NCBI RefSeq assembly: GCF_900109345.1
Contig: NZ_FNZN01000003.1
Span: 62,001 to 126,000 of the forward strand
DNA: 64,000 bases
DNA from: Maribacter orientalis
Lineage (GTDB): Bacteria; Bacteroidota; Bacteroidia; Flavobacteriales; Flavobacteriaceae
Direction: 5' to 3'
Both the position numbers and the translations under genes were made by a program. Below the pieces are notes generated by a model. It did no database searches, was not told the DNA's origin, and worked only from the letters and a program-made list of their open reading frames with translations. This document shows positions 44,538-52,696 of this stretch, piece by piece (the stretch's first letter is position 1; every line of letters starts with the position of its first letter).

Positions 44538-45682
44538 AAATAGTCCATGTTATATCATCTATAGATAGCTCAGGTGGGGGTCCTTCACGCAGTGTAACAC
44601 ATCTTTTGAGTAGTTTGAGTGAAATTTCAACTAGCTTAATAATTGCATTGCACACCGCCAGAAGTCAAAAACCAATCTTAGAACATTTTAAAGAACCCAC
44701 TATTGCACTTACTTTTTATGAGTCAAAGATGTTGGGAATGCTGAAAAATCTTGAAAAGGAATTGACAATTGATCAACCGAATCTATTTCATGGGCAAGCC
44801 ATATGGGATTTGCCTGTACATCAAATGGCGAAGACGGCACGCAGATTAAATGTGCCATATATCATTACCCCAAGAGGTATGCTGGAACCTTGGTCCCTAC
44901 TTCAAAAAAAAACAAAAAAACAACTGGCACTTAAGTTCTACCAGTACAAAGATTTAAGACTTGCCACTTGTTTGCATGCAACGGCCCCTATGGAGGCAGA
45001 CAGTATTCGTGCTTTAGGATTAAAGAACCCTATCGCTGTTATCCCCAACGGAGTACCTTTGGAAGATTTTGAACTAAAAGATTTTAATAAGTTCAAGGCT
45101 TCTAAAAAAATCCTGTTTTTATCCAGAATCCATCCTAAAAAAGGAATTGAACTTTTAATAGAGGCATGGTGCCAATTACCAATTGAACTCACCAAAGATT
45201 GGAGTATAGATATTATAGGAAATGGAGACCCTTTGTATATCAAAAATTTAATAAATAGTATAACCCAAAAAGGACTCTCAAATAGTATTCACATTAAAGC
45301 ACCTATGTATGGTAAAGAAAAAATAGAGGCTTATCAAAATGCGCAACTTTTTGTATTGCCTACCTATAGTGAAAATTTTGGTATCGTCGTAGCCGAAGCA
45401 CTGGCCTGTGGTACGCCGGTGATAACGACCAAGGGAACCCCATGGGAAGATTTGGAAACCTACCAATGTGGTTGGTGGGTTAATGTTGGGGTAGATGCCT
45501 TAAAGGCCACATTAGAAGAAGCGTTAGTCTTACCAGACGAACAATGGGAGCAAATGGGCAAAAACGGGCGTCAATTGATTGAAGATAAGTATAGTATGCA
45601 TGCTGTAGCGGAACAAATGTTTACTTTGTATGAATGGATTGTTGAAAAAAAGAGTCGACCAGCTTTTGTGCGAATGGATTAG
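44534..45682 (+). CDS. GT4-family glycosyltransferase
   Basis: 382 aa. N-terminal GGGPSRSV glycine-rich loop, ITPRGMLEPWSL (a motif shared by many capsule GT4 enzymes), ILFLSRIHPKKGIELL, and SENFGIVVAEALACGTPVI near 270-288 with the retaining-GT Glu. Overlaps the upstream GT by 4 bp and abuts the next gene with no gap. Donor unknown. Confidence 0.92.
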   Translation: MKIVHVISSIDSSGGGPSRSVTHLLSSLSEISTSLIIALHTARSQKPILEHFKEPTIALTFYESKMLGMLKNLEKELTIDQPNLFHGQAIWDLPVHQMAKTARRLNVPYIITPRGMLEPWSLLQKKTKKQLALKFYQYKDLRLATCLHATAPMEADSIRALGLKNPIAVIPNGVPLEDFELKDFNKFKASKKILFLSRIHPKKGIELLIEAWCQLPIELTKDWSIDIIGNGDPLYIKNLINSITQKGLSNSIHIKAPMYGKEKIEAYQNAQLFVLPTYSENFGIVVAEALACGTPVITTKGTPWEDLETYQCGWWVNVGVDALKATLEEALVLPDEQWEQMGKNGRQLIEDKYSMHAVAEQMFTLYEWIVEKKSRPAFVRMD

Positions 45683-47071
45683 GTGAAAAGGATGCAGGAC
45701 AATAAGAATTCAATAGATAGTAAGTTAAAAGAAGTAGGGACGCAGTGTAAAAAGTGGGTTTTCGATTTGAAAACAAAGCTTTTGGATAGAAAAATATATC
45801 AAAAGCACTTAGAAAACGAGCACCTTTTAGTATCTATGGACGCTGCGGCATTGTCTAAATACAATTTTGAAAAACGGAAAGACTTAGTAGCTCACGCCCT
45901 AAAGCATTCTGATTTCTATAAAGATAAATATGCCTCATTACAAAGCACTACCACAAATTTAAAAACCGAAGAGGATTTTGCTAAACTTCCCATTTTAACT
46001 AGAGAAGATTTACGCGAAAACTTTGGGAGTATTACTGCTGCTGATGTGCGTAAAAAAGATTGTCATAAAATGTCGACCTCTGGTAGTACTGGGCCCGCTA
46101 TTTCTGTCTTTCACGATAAACGATTTCCTATGGCCCCAACCCAGTGGCGTTTATTACAATGGTGGGGAATTCGGCCCTATGTCAATAAGGCATTTATTTA
46201 TCGCTATCCAAGGCCCCTGTTCACGAAAATCCTGAATACACTTTTATGGTGGCCTACCAAACGAATTTTTTTGGCAGGTACGGAAATGGATGAGGAGCAC
46301 ATGCGTAAATTTGTGAATGCCATAAATAAAACCAGACCCTTAGTGCTACAAGGGTATACAGACGTAGTCTATGATTTTGCCCTTTTCCTTTTAGATCAGG
46401 AGATAAGAATTCAAGCGCCAAAGGCTGTATGGGTAACCTCTGGCCCTTTGACCAAACAGCAACGGTCTATTATGCAAAAGGCCTTTTGTGCACCTGTTTA
46501 TGATCAATATGGCAGTACAGAGGTTTTATATGTGGCTGCAGAATGTAGGCAACAAAATGGTTTGCATATATTGCACGATATGGTATATGTAGAATGTGTG
46601 GATGAATATAATAGGCCAGTGCCCCAAAATACATCGGGAAAAATATTATTGACCGATTTGAATAACTATGCCTTTCCGTTAATTAGGTATGATATTGGGG
46701 ATTATGGGCAACTACTATCAGGGGCATGTGCCTGTGGTATGCCGCTACCCTTAATGGATAATGTAAAAGGTAGACAATCGGCTGTAATCAAGACGCCATC
46801 GGGGACACCATTAAATGTAGCATATTTAACCACTTTATTTGATGATTTTCCAGAAAAAATAAGGGCATATCAGTTTTTACAGGAAGAGGATTATTCGGTA
46901 CGGTTATGTTATATTCCTTTTAAAGATAAAAAAGTAGATGGCCTTATTTCTAAAGTGATTGATGAAATGGTAAACGAAACAGATGCTGAAATAAAAATTT
47001 CATCAAAACAAGTAAAGAGTATGACCAAAGTGAGCGGTAAGGTGCCTATGGTTATATGTGCTATTGAATAA
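45683..47071 (+). CDS. CapK-like adenylate-forming enzyme (phenylacetate-CoA ligase family)
   Basis: 462 aa with GTG at 45683; an ATG three codons on is possible. ANL-superfamily motifs: STSGSTGPAISVFHD near residues 130-144 (P-loop-like), DQYGSTEVLYVAAEC near 273-287, and YDIGDYGQL. CapK-type members are found in capsule clusters and are thought to activate an acid for transfer to the glycan or to help decorate it; the substrate is unknown. Its place among glycosyltransferases suggests the polysaccharide carries an amide- or ester-linked organic acid (inference). Confidence 0.87.
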   Translation: MKRMQDNKNSIDSKLKEVGTQCKKWVFDLKTKLLDRKIYQKHLENEHLLVSMDAAALSKYNFEKRKDLVAHALKHSDFYKDKYASLQSTTTNLKTEEDFAKLPILTREDLRENFGSITAADVRKKDCHKMSTSGSTGPAISVFHDKRFPMAPTQWRLLQWWGIRPYVNKAFIYRYPRPLFTKILNTLLWWPTKRIFLAGTEMDEEHMRKFVNAINKTRPLVLQGYTDVVYDFALFLLDQEIRIQAPKAVWVTSGPLTKQQRSIMQKAFCAPVYDQYGSTEVLYVAAECRQQNGLHILHDMVYVECVDEYNRPVPQNTSGKILLTDLNNYAFPLIRYDIGDYGQLLSGACACGMPLPLMDNVKGRQSAVIKTPSGTPLNVAYLTTLFDDFPEKIRAYQFLQEEDYSVRLCYIPFKDKKVDGLISKVIDEMVNETDAEIKISSKQVKSMTKVSGKVPMVICAIE

Positions 47072-47195
47072 GCAAAATAAGAAATTAAATCTTTTTGGGT
47101 TATTTGAAATAATGTTGTTTTTTCAAACATTAACGATTCTATAATCACATTAAATCTATGATTAGTAAGATTTTTTTAAAATAAATAATAAAGTA

Positions 47196-48374
47196 TTGAA
47201 CATTTTATTTTTAATAGGTAAATATCCAAATCATGGAGGGACAGAAGTTGTGACAACGGTTCTCGCAAATGCATTTGCAAAGAAAGGGTATGCAGTAAGC
47301 ATTGCTTCCTTTGAGCAAACGGTTCCCGAACTTAGTACAGCATTAGATAAGACTATAAAGTTGTTTGCACTTTCCTATCCGGTTTATTCAAGAAGGAATA
47401 TTAGAGATCTTAAAAAAATTATTTTTAAAGAGGATATAGATTTTGTTCTAAATCAATGGTGTTTGCCTTTACATGTAACCAAAATGTGTAATGCTGCTAT
47501 AGGAAAAACAAAATGCAAGGTTATTTCTGTTTTGCATGGGATTCCTGACAAGAATAAACGCTTGGTACATCTTGAGAATAAGATAAAAGCAACGGATAAT
47601 AGTATTGTTTTGATGTTTTATAAATTGGCACATGAAGTTCTGCTGAATGTTACAGCATACAATTTGAAATATGTGTACAGGTATAGTGCTAAATATGTGG
47701 TACTGTCTGAGAGCTATATGGAATCATTTATAAAACTAAGTAAGATAAAAAATGCTTCGAGACTTTTAACGATTGGTAATCCACTCACAATTTCCAACGA
47801 AGATTACCAATACGATCCTACGTCAAAAGAAAAGGTTATTCTTTATGTTGGCCGTATGGATCATACGAATAAGAGAGTAGATCGAATAATCGAAGCTTGG
47901 GAGAAATTATTTGAAGTATACCCAGATTGGAAATTGGTATTGATAGGTGACGGGCCTGACAGGGCAACACTTGAAAAATATGTCAAGAGAAAAAAAATAT
48001 TAGGTGTTCAGTTTAAAGGATTTAAGAATGATGCCCCTACGGCGCATTATGCGAAGTCATCGATACTAATCCTGACTTCTGATTTGGAGGGATTTGGTCT
48101 GGTGTTGATTGAAGCAATGAGTTATGCGGTGGTGCCTGTTGTATACGGAAGTTATACAGCAGTGTATGATATCGTAACAGATAATACATCGGGTTTTATA
48201 ACCAATATGCCTTATTCAGAAGAAGAAACGGTTCTTAAATTGAAAGAATTAATGAGTAATCCAAACAAACGAAATCTTATGGCTGAACAAGCTTTAGATA
48301 AATCTAAAAATTTTAAATTAGAAATGATTTTGAATCAATGGGAAATATTGTTTGCTGAATTGAATACGAAGTAA
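47196..48374 (+). CDS. GT4-family glycosyltransferase
   Basis: 392 aa with a TTG start (MNILFLIGKYPNHGGTEVV), placing the donor-loop GGTE at the proper distance from the N-terminus. C-terminal domain: VILYVGRMDHTNKRVDRI and SDLEGFGLVLIEAMSYAVVPV with the conserved Glu pair. AT-rich, with a 300-bp spacer after it. Third GT4 of the cluster. Confidence 0.9.
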   Translation: MNILFLIGKYPNHGGTEVVTTVLANAFAKKGYAVSIASFEQTVPELSTALDKTIKLFALSYPVYSRRNIRDLKKIIFKEDIDFVLNQWCLPLHVTKMCNAAIGKTKCKVISVLHGIPDKNKRLVHLENKIKATDNSIVLMFYKLAHEVLLNVTAYNLKYVYRYSAKYVVLSESYMESFIKLSKIKNASRLLTIGNPLTISNEDYQYDPTSKEKVILYVGRMDHTNKRVDRIIEAWEKLFEVYPDWKLVLIGDGPDRATLEKYVKRKKILGVQFKGFKNDAPTAHYAKSSILILTSDLEGFGLVLIEAMSYAVVPVVYGSYTAVYDIVTDNTSGFITNMPYSEEETVLKLKELMSNPNKRNLMAEQALDKSKNFKLEMILNQWEILFAELNTK

Positions 48375-48672
48375 TGAATATGTAAAAAGGTTATTAGAAT
48401 TTATATGTTGTTTAAATTTTCACCAAATAGTCTCTAGCTTTTGGAATGTTATAATGTGGCGTTCATAAATTTTGGCTGTAGAAAATTATTTTTTAATAGG
48501 AGCTTAGGGTGATGATTATAATATATGGGTTGTGATTCTGAATTCAAATTTAAATGTGTCTTAGAAAGTAGTTTTATGTGCTTTGTAACATAATTTAGGA
48601 CTTAAATAGTATGGTAAAAAAAGCGTATAAGATTTTTAAATTTAAAAAGACAATTTTGATTTATATAATATA
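48375..48672. other. ~300-bp spacer inside the polysaccharide cluster
   Basis: No open frame of note, no strong hairpin and no perfect -7 box. TAAATTTTG at ~48467 is one base off the TAnnTTTG spacing. It could hold an internal promoter for the second half of the cluster or mark lost DNA. Confidence 0.35.
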
Positions 48673-49233
48673 ATGGAAATTAATCAAAAAGGTTTACAGA
48701 AATACCAAAATGGGCTAAGCCATAAGAATCAACTTGCACGCTTGATTTGGACACTTACATGGAACGTATTGGCACGCCCATTTCCAAGAAGTGCTGGCAG
48801 TAGTTGGAAAAGGTTTTTATTGCGAATTTTTGGAGCTAAAATTCACAAAACTGCCATTGTTTATTCTAGTGTACGTATTTATATGCCATGGCATTTAGAA
48901 ATGCACGAGCATAGTTGCTTGGCTCCCGAGGTAGATTGTTATAATGTTGCAAAAATTATCATTGGACCATATGCGACTGTATCTCAAAAATCCTATTTAT
49001 GCTCAGCTTCCCATGATATTATGGACCGTTCTCATCAACTTATTACGGCTCCTATAAGTATAAAAGAAAAAGCTTGGGTGGGCACTTCTTGCTTCATTGG
49101 CATGGGTGTAACAATACATGAAGGTGCTGTCGTTGGGGCCACAGCTTCAGTTTTTAAAGATGTAGAAGCATGGACAGTGGTAGGGGGTAATCCCGCAAAA
49201 TTTATTAAAAAACGTATCTTAAAAGATGATTAG
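48673..49233 (+). CDS. WcaF-like hexapeptide-repeat acyltransferase
   Basis: 186 aa. The N-terminal region NQLARLIWTLTWNVLARPFP, then WKRFLLRIFGAKI, is the usual lead-in of colanic-acid WcaF-type acetyltransferases. Left-handed beta-helix hexads follow (KIIIGPYATVSQKSYL, VGTSCFIGMGVTI, AVVGATASVFKDV), with the catalytic-type His in SASHDI. It should O-acetylate a sugar of the repeat. The last 8 bp overlap the next glycosyltransferase gene. Confidence 0.9.
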   Translation: MEINQKGLQKYQNGLSHKNQLARLIWTLTWNVLARPFPRSAGSSWKRFLLRIFGAKIHKTAIVYSSVRIYMPWHLEMHEHSCLAPEVDCYNVAKIIIGPYATVSQKSYLCSASHDIMDRSHQLITAPISIKEKAWVGTSCFIGMGVTIHEGAVVGATASVFKDVEAWTVVGGNPAKFIKKRILKDD

Positions 49234-50035
49234 TGCAGTTATTTTGACCTATAACGAGGAGACTATCTTAGGGAAGTGTTTAAAGGCACTTAGTTTCGTA
49301 GATTCAATTCTTATCTTCGATTCGTATAGTACCGACGCTACCCTAGAAATCGCAAAATCTTTTAATGCTACCATTCTACAACGTAAATTCGACAATTATG
49401 CGAGTCAAAGAAATGCGGCATTGGCCGCAGTTCCCGAAGATTGCGATTGGATAATTATGGTAGATGCCGATGAGATTGTTACCCCAGAACTAAAAGCTGA
49501 AATTCTTGAAAAGACCACCAACGATTCTGGTGTTACGATGTATCGCGTTAGAAGAAAGGATATGTTCCAAAATAAATGGATAAAACAAAGCAGCGGTTAT
49601 CCTACATGGTTTCCTAGATTGTTTAAAAATGGTACTGTAACGGTAGAACGTGAAATTAATGAAGAATATAGTACTACAGGGGAAGAGGCATTGTTAAAAG
49701 GACATTTAATACATTATCCTTTTAATAAGGGCATGACTTGGTGGTTTCAAAAGCATAATAGATATTCAGAAATGGAGGCAATTAAAATGTTGGAGGAAAT
49801 GAAAAATCCGGTTAATTATTCATCCCTATTTAGTAAAGACCCTATAGTAAGAAGAAAAGCTCAAAAACGATTAAGTTATAAAATACCTTTTCGACCACAA
49901 TTCATTTTTATTGCATTTTATGTGTTAAAAGGGGGGTTTTTGAATGGTAAAGCAGGTTATACTTTTTGTAAATTAAGAAAGACCTATGAATATATGATAC
50001 AAGTTAAAATAGATGAATTAATCGTTAAAGAATAG
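49226..50035 (+). CDS. GT2-family glycosyltransferase (WaaE/KdtX-like)
   Basis: 269 aa. GT-A fold: SAVILTYNEETILGKCLKAL at the start, FDSYSTDATLEIA, and the DxD-type metal site VDADEIV near residues 82-88. The middle QRNAALAAVPEDCDWII resembles the WaaE subgroup. The C-terminal part has an amphipathic or hydrophobic helix (PQFIFIAFYVLKGGFL) that may hold it at the membrane. Translationally coupled to the acyltransferase upstream. Confidence 0.9.
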   Translation: MISAVILTYNEETILGKCLKALSFVDSILIFDSYSTDATLEIAKSFNATILQRKFDNYASQRNAALAAVPEDCDWIIMVDADEIVTPELKAEILEKTTNDSGVTMYRVRRKDMFQNKWIKQSSGYPTWFPRLFKNGTVTVEREINEEYSTTGEEALLKGHLIHYPFNKGMTWWFQKHNRYSEMEAIKMLEEMKNPVNYSSLFSKDPIVRRKAQKRLSYKIPFRPQFIFIAFYVLKGGFLNGKAGYTFCKLRKTYEYMIQVKIDELIVKE

Positions 50036-50095
50036 AACTCAATACGTTGAATTAAAACTATCATGAGTTAATATTAAAATTATAATCAAAATAAC

Positions 50096-50656
50096 ATGGA
50101 TTCTAAACCCACTATGGATCTGTCAATATATCAGGCAAATGAATATAAGCCTGGTTCATTTTTTAAACGAGCAGTTTGGTACATCACTAATCGGTTGTTT
50201 TTTAAAAGTTCCATTCACTATTCCTATGCTTTTAAAAGGTTCTTATTATTACTTTTCGGTGCTAAAATTGGAAAAAATCCAACTATTAAACCTGGCTTGT
50301 CTATTAAATATCCATGGTTTTTAGAAATCGCAGATAATGTATGGTTAGGGGAAGATGTTTGGATTGATAATATCGCTAAAGTAACGATAGGTTCTAATGT
50401 CTGTATTTCTCAAGGAGCATTGATTTTAACAGGAAGTCATAATTATAAAAGTCGTTCATTCGATTTAATTTTAGGACCTGTGACATTGAAAGATGGTGTA
50501 TGGATTGGTGCAAAATCTATTGTATGTCCAGGTGTTACTTGTAAAAGTCATGCTGTTTTAGCAGTTGGGTCGGTTGCAAGTAAAGATTTGGAACCGTATA
50601 TGGTCTATAAAGGAAATCCACCCGTATGTATTAGAGAGAGAAATATTAGTAAATGA
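50096..50656 (+). CDS. Second WcaF-like hexapeptide-repeat acyltransferase
   Basis: 186 aa, same length as the earlier paralog but only moderately alike. Lead-in YSYAFKRFLLLLFGAKIG, hexads TIGSNVCISQGALIL, IGAKSIVCPGVTC, AVGSVASKDL, and the active-site His in TGSHNYKS. Adds an acyl (probably acetyl) group at a second position or on another sugar. Fifty bases separate it from the next GT2 gene. Confidence 0.9.
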   Translation: MDSKPTMDLSIYQANEYKPGSFFKRAVWYITNRLFFKSSIHYSYAFKRFLLLLFGAKIGKNPTIKPGLSIKYPWFLEIADNVWLGEDVWIDNIAKVTIGSNVCISQGALILTGSHNYKSRSFDLILGPVTLKDGVWIGAKSIVCPGVTCKSHAVLAVGSVASKDLEPYMVYKGNPPVCIRERNISK

Positions 50657-50706
50657 GCAACAAAAAGTAAATCCCCCGTCTTACTTTTAATAATATACCT
50701 ACCTAC

Positions 50707-51456
50707 ATGAAAGTAACGATAATTACAGCTACGTATAATAGCGAAGAAACTTTGTCTATGGCGTTGAACTCTGTAAAAGAACAAGATTATAAAAATATTG
50801 AACATGTTTTTGTTGATGGCGCTTCTACCGATGGTACGTTAGATATCATAAAAGAAATGAGTTTACAGAATCCGCAGATAAAATATATTTCTGAGTCAGA
50901 TGAAGGTATTTATGACGCCATTAATAAAGGTCTGAATATGGCAACAGGCGATATTATCGGTTTCGTGCATTCAGATGATTTTTTGTCCAATCCGAATATC
51001 ATAAGCGATATTGTTGAACTCTTTAAAAAAGGTAATTATACCGGTGTATATGGTAATTTATTATATGTAGATAAATTAGATACTACCAAAGTAATTAGAA
51101 ATTGGGAGAGCAATGTTTTTCATTTTAAATTATTACAACGCGGTTGGATGCCAGCACACCCAACACTTTTTTTAAAGAAAGAAGTGTATACCGAATGTGG
51201 TAATTTCGATAAATCATATAAGATAGCTGCAGATTATGATTTTATGTTACGCGTATTAAGAAAGTCAGAATACAAGTTTGGTTTTCTACCGCAAGTAATA
51301 ACAAAAATGAGAATGGGTGGCGCAAGTAATAAGCGTATCGCGAATTTGATTCTTAAAAGTCAAGAAGATTTTAGGGCAATGAAAACCAATGATTTAAAGA
51401 ACCCATTGGCCGTCTTGTTTTTAAAAAATTTCTCGAAGCTGAAACAGTTTATTTAA
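50707..51456 (+). CDS. GT2-family glycosyltransferase
   Basis: 249 aa. Typical short GT-A enzyme: VTIITATYNSEETLSMAL, VDGASTDGTLDII, the DxD-type SDDFLS near residues 93-98 after HVGF-like GFVHSDD, and PAHPTLFLKKEVY, DKSYKIAADYDFMLRVL near 167-184 as the acceptor/base region. Resembles WcaE/WcaA-type transferases. A long perfect hairpin follows the stop. Confidence 0.92.
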   Translation: MKVTIITATYNSEETLSMALNSVKEQDYKNIEHVFVDGASTDGTLDIIKEMSLQNPQIKYISESDEGIYDAINKGLNMATGDIIGFVHSDDFLSNPNIISDIVELFKKGNYTGVYGNLLYVDKLDTTKVIRNWESNVFHFKLLQRGWMPAHPTLFLKKEVYTECGNFDKSYKIAADYDFMLRVLRKSEYKFGFLPQVITKMRMGGASNKRIANLILKSQEDFRAMKTNDLKNPLAVLFLKNFSKLKQFI

Positions 51457-51468
51457 TTCAATTTTCGT

Positions 51469-51517
51469 ATCTATACTTCCTAGTTTTAACTATTAGGTGA
51501 AACTAGGAAGTATAGAT
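51469..51517. repeat. 18-bp perfect inverted repeat (long hairpin) inside the cluster
   Basis: ATCTATACTTCCTAGTTT at 51469-51486 and its exact complement at 51500-51517, with a 13-nt loop. There is no T run after it, so it is not a standard terminator. It may slow transcription, be an RNA-processing or stability element, or be a recombination scar. It lies between a GT2 gene and the ATP-grasp gene. Confidence 0.8.
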
Positions 51518-51571
51518 GTAACCATTATGCTTTTTAGTATTGAAAACTAATTAGATATTGTAGTAAACCAA

Positions 51572-52618
51572 ATGAATACATCGTCTTTGCTTAAAAATGG
51601 AATAGTATATATAACTGCAAAACGTTACGAGTTCATTCATGCGGCACAGGCGAAGAAATCGTTGAGGTTAATTGAACAAACAAAAGGTAGAACAGATCCT
51701 AAGTTATTTAAAATGTGCCGTGATTATTCCATTGATGTTTTTGGAAACTCAAAGTATGCACCTTGGTTAAAAGTCTACACAGCATTTAATAGGAATTTTA
51801 AAGAGGGTTGGATACCCGATAACTACTATCGCACGATTGTAATTCCTAAAATACAAGGTGATTTTGGTAAAATCAGTAATCTAAAATTTTTCACGAACAC
51901 CTTTTTTAACACCCAAAATTTTCCCGATTTGGTGTATCATATCAATGGAAAATGGCTTACTGTAGAAGGTGAAATATTACCAATAGAAAAAGTAGCGAGG
52001 TATCTTTTCAATTCAAATACTAAGGTATTGTTTAAGCAAGATAATTCGATGCAGGGTCTAGGAATTCAAGTGTTTGAAAAAGAAACGATCAATCTTTCAA
52101 CGTTAATGGGCTTAGGTAATGGCGTATTTCAATATTTTATTGAACAGCACCCATTTTTTTCGGAGTATGTTGAAGATTCAGTTGCCACCTTACGTATTAC
52201 AACTACGGTCAATAGTTTGGGAAAGCCAAAAGTTAATGATGCGTATTTGAGATTTGGTATGAAAGGGGAGTCATTTGTTGCGGCTGGTTCACAATTAAAA
52301 GTGTCGGTTAATAGTATTGGTGAACTTAGTGATTTGGGGTATTTAAATGGTTGGCAAGCTGTAAAAGAACATCCAAATAGTAAGTTGGGCTTTGGAGGAA
52401 AAACAGTTCCTACATTTAATAAAGCAACTGACCTTTGCATGCAGTTACATCAGTCGTATCCACAAATTGATTGTATTGGTTGGGATGTGGCAATTGATAA
52501 AAATAATGAAGTGAAAATATTGGAGTGGAACGGCTACCATAATGACATAAAATTTTCTGAAGCAACCAATGGCCCCTGCTTTATAGAACAAGGCTGGGAA
52601 AAACTTTGGAAGGCATAA
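51572..52618 (+). CDS. Sugar-transfer-associated ATP-grasp protein
   Basis: 348 aa. ATP-grasp marks: VLFKQDNSMQGLGIQVF (nucleotide-binding strand and loop, near 154-170), VATLRITTTV, and the metal-site strand IDCIGWDVAIDKNNEVKILEWN near 304-325 (Asp, Glu, Asn). Members sit in capsule and exopolysaccharide clusters and are predicted to ligate an amino acid or other acid to a sugar. With the CapK-like enzyme this makes non-sugar decoration of the polymer likely. Cytosolic. Confidence 0.85.
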   Translation: MNTSSLLKNGIVYITAKRYEFIHAAQAKKSLRLIEQTKGRTDPKLFKMCRDYSIDVFGNSKYAPWLKVYTAFNRNFKEGWIPDNYYRTIVIPKIQGDFGKISNLKFFTNTFFNTQNFPDLVYHINGKWLTVEGEILPIEKVARYLFNSNTKVLFKQDNSMQGLGIQVFEKETINLSTLMGLGNGVFQYFIEQHPFFSEYVEDSVATLRITTTVNSLGKPKVNDAYLRFGMKGESFVAAGSQLKVSVNSIGELSDLGYLNGWQAVKEHPNSKLGFGGKTVPTFNKATDLCMQLHQSYPQIDCIGWDVAIDKNNEVKILEWNGYHNDIKFSEATNGPCFIEQGWEKLWKA

Positions 52619-52619
52619 C

Positions 52620-52639
52620 TTGAAGTACATATACTTCAA
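52620..52639. repeat. Small perfect hairpin before the wzc-like gene
   Basis: TTGAAGTA-CATA-TACTTCAA, 8-bp stem and 4-nt loop directly after the ATP-grasp gene stop. No T run; may be a weak pause or attenuation site. Confidence 0.45.
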
Positions 52640-52696
52640 CTATAATTAACTATTCTTTACTTAAATTTGCTAGAAAGCATCAACTGATTACATATA

